From: Actinomycetota bacterium
Lineage (GTDB): Bacteria; Actinomycetota; Actinomycetes; Actinomycetales; Microbacteriaceae
DNA length: 6,677 nucleotides
NCBI GenBank assembly: GCA_018895315.1
Contig: JAHIOK010000157.1
Coordinates: 1 to 6,677 of the forward strand
Direction: 5' to 3'
A program made the translations under genes and the position numbers. Shown in pieces: positions 1-6,484 of this stretch. The first letter of the stretch is position 1. Each line of letters opens with the position of its first letter. Below the pieces are notes generated by a model that made no database searches, was not told where the DNA came from, and saw nothing but the letters and a program-made list of their open reading frames with translations.

Positions 1-37
1 GCTCGTCGTCCACGACGAGGATGCGAGGTGCGGTCAT
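1..37 (-). CDS. Response regulator, N-terminal start only (partial)
   Basis: An ATG on the minus strand at 37 opens a frame reading MTAPRILVVDDE before the window ends. The hydrophobic strand ILVV followed by the acidic pair DD-E is the standard opening of a two-component receiver domain, where the acidic residues hold Mg2+ next to the phosphorylated aspartate. Only 12 codons are visible, so the output domain and class cannot be told. The start lies 54 bases past the stop of the helicase gene on the same strand, so it could be read through from that gene or have its own promoter. No Shine-Dalgarno is visible; a weak CAGTAT hexamer sits 6 bases before the ATG, compatible with a leaderless start. 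The identification comes from this short motif alone. Confidence 0.72.
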   Translation of the reverse strand, partial: MTAPRILVVDDE

Positions 38-91
38 AGAGCCATACTGGCACCCGATTGCTTCGATTTGCTGGATATCGACTGCGTCGCG

Positions 92-1744
92 TCAGGCCGC
101 GAGTTCGTCCGCGTCGAGGATCGTGTAGCTGTAGCCCTGCTCGGCGAGGAATCGCTGACGGTTCTGGGCGAAGTCCTGGTCGACGGTGTCGCGTGCGATC
201 AGGGTGTAGAAACTCGCCGTGTGCCCCGATTTCTTCGGCCGCAGCAGCCGACCCAGGCGCTGGGCCTCCTCCTGTCGGGACCCGAAAGAGCCCGACACTT
301 GGATCGCGACGGATGCCTCGGGCAGGTCGATCGAGAAGTTCGCGACCTTCGACACCACGAGCAGCGAGATCTCGCCCACTCGGAACGCCTGGTAGAGCTG
401 TTCGCGCTCGTCGATGGGCGTCGCGCCGGTGATCTTCGGGGCGTGCAATGCCTCGGCGAGCACGTCGATCTGGTCGAGGTACTGGCCGATGACCAGGATG
501 CGTTCGCCCTTGTGCCGCTCGACCAGCGAGCGGACCACGCCGATCTTCGCCGCCGCGGTGGATGCCAGCCGGTAGCGCTCGTCATCTGCGGCCGCCGCGT
601 ATTCGAGACGCTCGCCCGCGGGCAGATCGACGCGGACTTCGTAACAGGCGGCGGGGGAGATGAAGCCCTGGGCTTCGATCTCCTTCCACGGAGCGTCGAA
701 GCGCTTGGGGCCGATCAGGCTAAAGACGTCGCCTTCGCGGCCGTCTTCGCGCACCAGCGTGGCCGTGAGGCCGAGACGTCGCCGCGCCTGCAGGTCGGCG
801 GTCAGCTTGAAGACGGGAGCGGGCAGCAGGTGCACCTCGTCGTATACGACGAGCCCCCAGTCGAGGGCGTCGAGCAGCGCGAGGTGGGCATACTCGCCCT
901 TCCGCTTCGCCGTCAGGATCTGGTAGGTCGCGATCGTGACCGGCTTGATCTCCTTGGACTGGCCGGAGTACTCGCCGATCTCCTCGGGGGTCAGCGAGGT
1001 GCGCCGCAGCAGCTCGTCGCGCCACTGCCGGGCGCTGACGGTGTTGGTCACCAGGATGAGAGTCGTCGTCTTGGTCTCCGCCATGGCGCCCGCGCCCACG
1101 AGCGTCTTGCCCGCGCCGCAGGGCAGCACCACGACACCTGAGCCGCCCTCGGTGAAGATATCGACGGCTTTGCGCTGATACGGGCGCAGCCGCCACTCGG
1201 ATTCGTCGAGCTCGATCGGATGCGGCGTTCCCGGCGTGTAACCGGCCAGGTCTTCGGCGGGCCAGCCGATCTTGAGCAGCTCCTGCTTGATCTGACCGCG
1301 GGCCCACGCGTCGACCACGAAGATTCCGGGGGACGGGTGGCCGAGCAGGAGAGGCTGGATGCGCTTGTTCTTCGAGACTTCGGCGAGCACCGCGGCATCC
1401 GTCGATCGCAGCAGCAGCACGCCGTCTTCACCGTCGACGGTGCCGCGCTCGATGACGAGCCGGCCGTAGCGGGCGACGGTCTCGCGCAGATCGATCGACA
1501 CCGAGGGGGGAACGGGGAAGCGCGACCAGCGCTCCAGCGTTCCCAGCATGTCTTCGGCGTCGTGACCCGCGGCACGCGCGTTCCACAGTCCGAGGCGGGT
1601 GATGCGGTACGTGTGGATGTGCTCGGGTGCGCGCTCGAGCTCGGCGAAGATCGCGAGCTCGTGGCGCGCGTTCTCTGCGTCCGGGTGGGCCACTTCGAGC
1701 AGCACAGTCCGGTCGCTCTGCACGATAAGGGGACCGTCAGCCAT
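92..1744 (-). CDS. ercc3: XPB/ERCC3-type superfamily 2 DNA helicase
   Basis: This 550-residue ATP-dependent DNA helicase belongs to the XPB family (DNA unwinding, 3' to 5' in characterised members, linked to repair). It closely resembles the mycobacterial Ercc3 protein as I remember it, from the MADGPLIVQSD opening to the RFLAEQGYSY end. Motifs in order: Q-like RPYQ at 187-190, Walker A PCGAGKT at 208-214, DEVH at 302-305, motif III LTATL at 326-330, XPB-specific RED at 332-334, motif IV ILVIGQYLDQ at 416-425, motif V near 463-477 and motif VI QEEAQRLGRLLRP at 491-503. All catalytic residues are present. The N-terminal 180 residues hold the family's damage-recognition-like region. The open frame continues upstream to 2059 but only by overlapping the next gene antisense-free frame; the start at 1744 matches the family N-terminus and has TAGGAT 8 bases before it. 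It lies 58 bases after the helicase-associated gene, its likely partner. Confidence 0.96.
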   Translation of the reverse strand: MADGPLIVQSDRTVLLEVAHPDAENARHELAIFAELERAPEHIHTYRITRLGLWNARAAGHDAEDMLGTLERWSRFPVPPSVSIDLRETVARYGRLVIERGTVDGEDGVLLLRSTDAAVLAEVSKNKRIQPLLLGHPSPGIFVVDAWARGQIKQELLKIGWPAEDLAGYTPGTPHPIELDESEWRLRPYQRKAVDIFTEGGSGVVVLPCGAGKTLVGAGAMAETKTTTLILVTNTVSARQWRDELLRRTSLTPEEIGEYSGQSKEIKPVTIATYQILTAKRKGEYAHLALLDALDWGLVVYDEVHLLPAPVFKLTADLQARRRLGLTATLVREDGREGDVFSLIGPKRFDAPWKEIEAQGFISPAACYEVRVDLPAGERLEYAAAADDERYRLASTAAAKIGVVRSLVERHKGERILVIGQYLDQIDVLAEALHAPKITGATPIDEREQLYQAFRVGEISLLVVSKVANFSIDLPEASVAIQVSGSFGSRQEEAQRLGRLLRPKKSGHTASFYTLIARDTVDQDFAQNRQRFLAEQGYSYTILDADELAA

Positions 1745-1758
1745 AACGTTCGATCCTA
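1745..1758 (-). promoter_or_regulatory. Possible internal promoter for a leaderless helicase mRNA, or its ribosome binding site
   Basis: On the minus strand TAGGAT (1758 to 1753) precedes the helicase ATG by 8 bases. This fits a TANNNT -10 hexamer giving transcription start at or next to the ATG, as is common in actinobacteria. The AGGA inside it would also sit 9 bases before the ATG and could act as a Shine-Dalgarno. I see no convincing -35. The sequence alone does not separate the two readings. Confidence 0.4.
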
Positions 1759-1802
1759 CCGGCCGCATCGATGGGTGGACGCCGTCGGGAACGGTCCGAA
1801 GG

Positions 1803-3548
1803 TCACGCCGGGTGCACGCTGACGATGCTCGAGAGCGGCAGTGTGCGCTCCACGTCGGCACCGCGGTCGCGACCGCGCAGTCGCCCGCCGCCCAGACCCG
1901 TGGCATCCAGGGTGAATCCTCGCGTGCTGCCGTCGGGCAGACGCACGACGACCGTGACCGCGGAGCGGGCGCGCACGGCCTGATCGAGCTCGCGCTCGAG
2001 CCACGCGGCATCCGATCCGGAATCCTTGCTCGCCCGAAGCGTCGCGATGAGTTCGGCATACGTCTGCGCGTCAGTGAGGGTGCTCATGCCGCCGCGCACG
2101 CCTCTGCGTCGCCGCAGCGGTTCGGGCGCGCCGTCGGCGTCGATCGCGATCACCGGATAGCGCGCGTCGGCGAGCGCCCAGTACACGGCGTCGCGCGGAA
2201 CACGCGAGACCAGGCTGCCCGTGGAATGCACGAGCCCGATCGCGCGCAGCGCCTGGTCGACCGCGATCGTGTCGATGAGCTGGGCGTCGTCGCTGTGCAC
2301 GCGGGTGTTGCCGGATGCCTCGTCGACACCGACCCGCACGAGCCCGTGGCGTGCGGCGGTGCGGTCGATGAGGTATTCGAGGGGTTGCGGGATTCCGGTG
2401 AGCGAGATCTCGGAGAGGAACTCCCTGATGGAGTCCGCGGTCTCGCCGAGCGCGACCGCTGTGCCGAGCGAATCGGCACTGAACCGATACGTCGACGCTT
2501 GTGCGCGCGACTCGCGGTGCGCCATCGACCGCAGCCGCAGATCGAGTCCCGGGAGCAGCGGACCTGGCGAGATCGCCGTGAGGTCGGCCTGCAGGTAGAC
2601 GCGGTCGATCTCGGCCGGGATCAACGACACGAGGGCCGCGGTGTCGGGAGGGCCCCCGGTGCGGGCCGAACGGGTCCACGGCGGCTCGGCGCCGTCGGCG
2701 GTCACCAAGCCCCAGCGGCGCGCCCGGCGCTGCAGAGTGGTGGCGCGATCGGGCCACGCCGTGTCGAGAGGGTAGGCCTGCGCCCAGCCGGAAAGGGGAG
2801 CAACATCGCCCTCGGGCATCCGCACTCCATGGGGCACGCGCTGCCAGAATGCGGCGGCAACCGTCTCCCACTTCGCGGGCGAGGTGCCATGCAGCCACTG
2901 TTCGCCCTCCGTCGTCACCAGCCACTGGCGCTCGGAGGCTGCGATGAGCCCCGCATCTGCCGCGGCGGCGACGAGGTCATCGAGCTCTTCTGCGTCGGCG
3001 ACCACGCCGGTCTCGATGAATCCGCGGCGGTCGACCGCGCTCACGGCGCCGGTCGCGGTCGTGGTCAGCGGCGAGTCGACCGATGCGACGATCACATCGG
3101 TCAGCGCGGCGACCGCGGTGAGCGCGCGCTCGGCGGCCTCGGCGGCGGCCGCCTCGGAAGACGGCTGCGCAGGCTCGGCAACGGTGTGAGGGTCGAACGC
3201 CGTCGGATTCGCCGCGATCGCGACGTTCAGGCGCGTGGAGACGATGGTGAAAGGCTGGCCGTCCTCGCCCATCAGACCTCGACGACGGAGGGTGTCGCGG
3301 ACGACCGCGTCGGCGACGACGGTGGAGGCGGCGATGGCATCGCGCAGGGCCATGAGTTCGAAGCGCGTCAGTGCGGCGAGTGCGCGATCGACGGATGCCG
3401 GGTCGAGCAACGCTGCCGCCGCGTCGAAGAAGTCGTGCCAGTTCGAGGCCGCCGAAACGCCGCGAGCGGCGAAGATCTCGGCGATACCGTCATCCGGCAG
3501 TGCCGCGAGTGCTGTCGCCAGCGCTCGCTCGTCGGAAGTGCCGGACAT
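1803..3548 (-). CDS. Helicase-associated protein with XPB/Ssl2-like domain
   Basis: This 581-residue protein belongs to the actinobacterial helicase-associated family (helicase C-terminal domain 3, XPB/Ssl2-like N-terminal domain), of which Mycobacterium tuberculosis Rv0862c is a member. It carries no Walker motifs, so it is not an ATPase itself. Residues 1-100 look like helical winged-helix repeats (LALTRFELMALRD type). Residues about 315-475 hold the recognisable XPB/Ssl2-like domain: YLQADLTAISPGPL at 318-331, YRFSADSL at 354-361, and IPQPLEYLI at 386-394 followed by RTAARHG. Residues 518-581 resemble a WYL-like beta domain. At 581 residues it is shorter than the roughly 750 of Rv0862c. 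AAAGGCGG lies 8 bases before the ATG, inside the end of the preceding membrane-protein gene, 4 bases away, so translation is probably coupled. Its position just before the helicase gene suggests a protein partner; the molecular role is not established from sequence. Confidence 0.9.
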   Translation of the reverse strand: MSGTSDERALATALAALPDDGIAEIFAARGVSAASNWHDFFDAAAALLDPASVDRALAALTRFELMALRDAIAASTVVADAVVRDTLRRRGLMGEDGQPFTIVSTRLNVAIAANPTAFDPHTVAEPAQPSSEAAAAEAAERALTAVAALTDVIVASVDSPLTTTATGAVSAVDRRGFIETGVVADAEELDDLVAAAADAGLIAASERQWLVTTEGEQWLHGTSPAKWETVAAAFWQRVPHGVRMPEGDVAPLSGWAQAYPLDTAWPDRATTLQRRARRWGLVTADGAEPPWTRSARTGGPPDTAALVSLIPAEIDRVYLQADLTAISPGPLLPGLDLRLRSMAHRESRAQASTYRFSADSLGTAVALGETADSIREFLSEISLTGIPQPLEYLIDRTAARHGLVRVGVDEASGNTRVHSDDAQLIDTIAVDQALRAIGLVHSTGSLVSRVPRDAVYWALADARYPVIAIDADGAPEPLRRRRGVRGGMSTLTDAQTYAELIATLRASKDSGSDAAWLERELDQAVRARSAVTVVVRLPDGSTRGFTLDATGLGGGRLRGRDRGADVERTLPLSSIVSVHPA

Positions 3549-3552
3549 ATCG

Positions 3553-3822
3553 TCAGCCGCCTTTGTTCGCCCGTGCCCTTCGCACGAAGCTCATGACGAG
3601 CATTGACACGATCATCACGAAGGCGATCGGCAGCGCAATCAGGGGCAGCACGGCGATGAGCGGCCAGATTCCCGCGGTGAAGTCGGTGACTCCGAGCGGA
3701 CGCGCGAGAATCACGGCAAAAAAGCACAGGATCGAAACCAAGGTCAGTCCGAGGGACATGAAAGCGAGGATCCGGTCGATACGTCGGACCGGAACATCTT
3801 CGCCAGGGCTGCGGGTGCTCAT
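3553..3822 (-). CDS. Small two-helix membrane protein of unknown function
   Basis: I do not recognise a named family. The 89-residue product (MSTRSPGEDVPVRR start) has a short charged N-terminus, a hydrophobic helix at about 18-40, a short polar loop (RPLGVTDFTAG), a second helix at about 52-80 with two prolines, and a basic tail RRARANKGG. The positive residues on both ends suggest that both termini face the cytoplasm. There is no signal-peptidase site, ATPase motif or transporter motif. An in-frame ATG two codons earlier, at 3828, is possible. I prefer 3822 because the hexamer TAGGCT ends 7 bases before it, fitting leaderless initiation, whereas it ends only 1 base before the 3828 ATG. The gene heads the run leading to the helicase-associated protein and helicase, with 4 bases to the next start. 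Confidence 0.82.
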   Translation of the reverse strand: MSTRSPGEDVPVRRIDRILAFMSLGLTLVSILCFFAVILARPLGVTDFTAGIWPLIAVLPLIALPIAFVMIVSMLVMSFVRRARANKGG

Positions 3823-3829
3823 CACCATC

Positions 3830-3835
3830 AGCCTA
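3830..3835 (-). promoter_or_regulatory. -10 hexamer for the membrane-protein/helicase run
   Basis: TAGGCT on the minus strand matches TANNNT and is followed by 7 bases and then the ATG at 3822, so the mRNA would begin at the start codon. No clear -35 is visible; its expected place (about 3853-3858) falls on the opposing -10 of the cold-shock gene. Confidence 0.5.
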
Positions 3836-3854
3836 CTCGGTGACAGGCGTGCTC

Positions 3855-3860
3855 TAGGCT
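3855..3860 (+). promoter_or_regulatory. -10 hexamer for the cold-shock gene
   Basis: TAGGCT on the plus strand places a transcription start near 3867-3868, about 62 bases before the cold-shock ATG. It is an exact inverted copy of the hexamer at 3830-3835. No good -35 is visible, and its expected position (about 3832-3837) overlaps the opposing -10. Confidence 0.5.
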
Positions 3861-3867
3861 GGAAGGT

Positions 3868-3910
3868 GGGCCCATCGGCCCCATATCCGCATGCCCGCTT
3901 TCGTGCGGGC
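3868..3910 (+). promoter_or_regulatory. Structured 5' leader of the cold-shock mRNA (two hairpins)
   Basis: GGGCC at 3868-3872 pairs with GGCCC at 3877-3881 around a four-base loop, exactly at the predicted mRNA 5' end. GCCCGC at 3893-3898 pairs with GCGGGC at 3905-3910 around a six-base loop. Both lie before the GAGG ribosome binding site at 3921-3924. Cold-shock genes often have regulatory leaders, but any role here is inferred from the pairing alone. Confidence 0.4.
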
Positions 3911-3929
3911 CGTTTCCAGCGAGGTTCCC

Positions 3930-4313
3930 ATGCCCACCGGCAAGGTCAGGTTCTACGACGAGGAGAAGGGGTTCGGCTTCATCAGCTCTGATGACGGCCA
4001 GGACGTCTTCCTGCACGCCAGCGCCCTCCCCAGCGGCGCGCCCGGTCCCAAGCAGGGCTCGCGCGTCGAGTTCGGCGTCGCCGACGGCAAGCGCGGTCTG
4101 CAGGCGCTCTCCGTGCGCGTGCTCGAAGCTCCGCCCAGCCTGTCGAAGGCGCAGCGCAAGCCCGCCGACGACATGGCGATCATCGTCGAAGACCTCGTGA
4201 AGCTGCTCGATGGCATCGGTGGCGACCTGCGCAGCGGGCGCTACCCGAGCAACGCCCTCGGCAAGAAGATCGCAGCGATGATGCGCAAGGTCGCGGATGA
4301 CTTCGACGCCTGA
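3930..4313 (+). CDS. cspB: Cold-shock protein, long actinobacterial CspB type
   Basis: This 127-residue cytoplasmic protein binds single-stranded RNA or DNA through an N-terminal cold-shock (OB-fold) domain at about 1-66. RNP1 is KGFGFI at 13-18 and RNP2 is VFLH at 26-29. The usual tryptophan of the GKVKWY motif is phenylalanine here (GKVRFYD, F8). Residues 67-127 form an extension with a PPSLS linker, a basic stretch, and two predicted helices (DMAIIVEDLVKLLD and ALGKKIAAMMRKVADDF). Classic Csp proteins stop near 67 residues. The long form resembles mycobacterial CspB (Rv0871), including the LRSGRYP element. The ATG at 3930 has GAGG 5 bases before it; the longer frame from 3891 lacks a binding site and adds non-family sequence. 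The stop overlaps the next gene by 17 bases. Confidence 0.93.
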   Translation: MPTGKVRFYDEEKGFGFISSDDGQDVFLHASALPSGAPGPKQGSRVEFGVADGKRGLQALSVRVLEAPPSLSKAQRKPADDMAIIVEDLVKLLDGIGGDLRSGRYPSNALGKKIAAMMRKVADDFDA

Positions 4314-4959
4314 GCCCGACAGTGCTCCGGCGATCGCCGACGAGCAGCTGCTCGCCGCGCACGATCTCGCTCTGACCGCGTTGCGGGAGATCACTCCGGC
4401 AACCACGATCGGTGAGCCCGCGGGGCACCGGATCGAGGCCGAAGGCGTCGTCTCGCTGCTGTTCCAGAACCGGATGGAGGGCTACCCGGGCTGGTTCTGG
4501 ACGGTGAGCCTCGCCCGCGTCGAGGACGCCGACCCGACCGTGCTCGAAGTGGAACTGCTGCCCGGCGATCACGCGCTTCTCGCGCCCGACTGGGTGCCGT
4601 GGGCCGTGCGTCTGGCCGAATATCAGGCGCAGCAGGTACTGCTGGCCGAAGAAGCACTGGCTGCCGGTGTCGTCGACGACGAAGAACTCGACGAAGACGA
4701 ACTCGGCGATGAGCTGGACGAAGACGACGACCTCGACGACGACGACGTCGAGGACCTGGATGCTGCCGACTTCGACATCGATGGATCGCGCCACCTGCAC
4801 GCCGGCGACGTCGACGGCGTCGACATCGACGAGCTCGACGAGGCCGCCGACACGGAGGCCGAGGCATCCGATGCTCTCGATGACCTGAGTGCCGACGACT
4901 CCGATGACGCGTCCGACGAGGACGACTTCGACGAAGACGAGTTCCTCCGCGAGGTGTGA
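4297..4959 (+). CDS. DUF3027 family protein with very acidic C-terminal tail
   Basis: The function of this family is not known to me. Residues 1-108 match DUF3027 as I recall it from Streptomyces proteins: a helical start (DEQLLAAHDLALTALREI), then the signature GYPGWFWTVSLARV at 62-75 and ELLPGDHALLAPDWVPW at 86-102. After about residue 126 the protein becomes a tail in which about 51 of 94 residues are Asp or Glu, interrupted only by SRHLHAG at 164-170 and R218. Streptomyces homologues instead continue into a folded C-terminal part with cysteines; that part is absent here. The 220-residue length is therefore short for the wider family. The ATG lies 17 bases inside the cold-shock gene with AAGG 6 bases upstream, so translation of the two is probably coupled. 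The protein is soluble, with no signal peptide. Confidence 0.85.
   Translation: MTSTPEPDSAPAIADEQLLAAHDLALTALREITPATTIGEPAGHRIEAEGVVSLLFQNRMEGYPGWFWTVSLARVEDADPTVLEVELLPGDHALLAPDWVPWAVRLAEYQAQQVLLAEEALAAGVVDDEELDEDELGDELDEDDDLDDDDVEDLDAADFDIDGSRHLHAGDVDGVDIDELDEAADTEAEASDALDDLSADDSDDASDEDDFDEDEFLREV
4675..4956 (+). repeat. Low-complexity GAC/GAA/GAT codon tract
   Basis: This is the coding tract of the acidic tail of the DUF3027 protein. It is an imperfect trinucleotide run (gacgac, gacgaagacgaac, gacgacgacgac) with period 3, densest at 4675-4755 and again at 4897-4950. Its opposite strand reads as polyserine in one frame, which is a shadow. Such tracts can vary in length between strains. Confidence 0.7.
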
Positions 4960-4971
4960 CCCCCGCGGAGG
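4944..4971. terminator. Hairpin between convergent DUF3027 and serC genes
   Basis: CCTCCGCG at 4944-4951 pairs perfectly with CGCGGAGG at 4964-4971 around a 12-base loop that contains the DUF3027 stop codon. It lies in the 21-base gap and end of the convergent gene, 10 bases past the serC stop as read from the minus strand. There is no T-run on either side, so it may be a weak bidirectional terminator or only an mRNA end-stabilising stem. Confidence 0.45.
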
Positions 4972-4980
4972 GCCGATCCG

Positions 4981-6148
<1,168 letters not shown>

Positions 6149-6180
6149 GACCACACGGGATGCCCGGCGGTTATCGGGGC

Positions 6181-6186
6181 TATGGT
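6181..6186 (+). promoter_or_regulatory. Possible -10 for the small basic protein
   Basis: TATGGT fits TANNNT and would start transcription near 6193, giving a leader of about 39 bases before the GTG at 6232. No matching -35 is visible. This is the best candidate in the 138-base gap between serC and the small gene. Confidence 0.3.
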
Positions 6187-6231
6187 TGCGACACGGGGCT
6201 CGTCTCGGGCTCCCGAACAGAGGGCGTCACC

Positions 6232-6369
6232 GTGTCAGACAAGTCCCCGAAGAAGTCCTCCAGCAAGACCGCCGCAACGCGCACGCTGAAGGAGAAGCGC
6301 GTCGATAAGAAGGCGAAGGTCGCGCACCGTGCAGGCAACGACGTGAGCGAAGCCGCACACCGCAAGTAG
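6232..6369 (+). CDS. Small lysine-rich basic protein (45 residues)
   Basis: The product begins SDKSPKKSSSKTA after the GTG-encoded first residue and has 10 Lys, 4 Arg and 2 His against 5 acidic residues. The middle LKEKRVDKKAKVAHR (19-33) should form a charged helix; the ends look disordered. I recall similar short SDK-P-K...LKEKR-KK proteins as conserved hypotheticals in actinobacteria, but no function is known to me. Strong positive charge suggests nucleic-acid or ribosome contact (inference). I chose GTG at 6232 because AGAGGG lies 7 bases before it and the protein opens with the conserved-looking SDKSPKK; the frame is open back to 6160, but that adds unrelated sequence. A strong hairpin follows the stop, so it is probably transcribed alone. 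Confidence 0.75.
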   Translation: MSDKSPKKSSSKTAATRTLKEKRVDKKAKVAHRAGNDVSEAAHRK

Positions 6370-6375
6370 GCGGTG

Positions 6376-6421
6376 ATCGATCGCGGCCCTCTGTCGCGGA
6401 TGCGGGAGGGCCGCGATCGGT
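6376..6421 (+). terminator. Strong hairpin terminator after the small basic gene
   Basis: CGATCGCGGCCCTC at 6378-6391 pairs perfectly with GAGGGCCGCGATCG at 6406-6419 (14 base pairs, 14-base loop), extendable by one wobble and one A-T pair. It begins a few bases after the stop at 6369. There is no T-run, as is common in high-GC actinobacteria. A second, smaller stem follows at once: GCGCCC at 6422-6427 with GGGCGC at 6435-6440. Together they separate the small gene from the DtxR gene. Confidence 0.72.
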
Positions 6422-6441
6422 GCGCCCCCGGTGTGGGCGCT

Positions 6442-6460
6442 CAGAGATAGGCTTACCTAA
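6442..6460. promoter_or_regulatory. Iron-box-like site overlapping the dtxR-family promoter
   Basis: Against the DtxR/IdeR consensus TTAGGTTAGGCTAACCTAA this 19-mer matches 13 positions. The right side, TAGGCTTACCTAA at 6448-6460, matches nearly perfectly; the left outer arm is poor. Its TAGGCT at 6448-6453 is also the best -10 for the downstream gene, with a start expected near 6460 and GGAGAG (6473-6478) 6 bases before the ATG at 6485. Binding there would block RNA polymerase. Confidence 0.45.
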
Positions 6461-6484
6461 CAAGACCACTGCGGAGAGCAAGCG

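Noticed and set aside
68..1141. 357-residue plus-strand frame opposite the helicase
   Set aside because: It overlaps the part of the helicase that encodes its conserved motifs and has no recognisable domain of its own.
1766..1773. Palindrome CATCGATG upstream of the helicase start
   Set aside because: Eight bases only, no second copy nearby, no promoter context that makes it stand out.
1777..1797. Hairpin between the helicase-associated gene and the helicase (7 base pairs with a 2-base bulge, 5-base loop)
   Set aside because: Too weak and bulged to call a terminator; stems of this size are frequent in GC-rich DNA.
1745..2059. N-terminal extension of the helicase frame by 105 residues
   Set aside because: It would overlap the helicase-associated gene and adds Arg/Ser-rich sequence not found in the family; the MADGPLIVQSD start is the family N-terminus.
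1599..3596. 665-residue open frame on the plus strand opposite the helicase-associated gene
   Set aside because: It is Arg/Gly-rich with no family resemblance, and lies antisense to a clearly recognised protein; long antisense frames are expected in high-GC DNA.
3891..3929. Upstream ATG at 3891 extending the cold-shock protein by 13 residues
   Set aside because: There is no ribosome binding site before it, it includes the leader hairpin, and the family begins MPTGKV at 3930.
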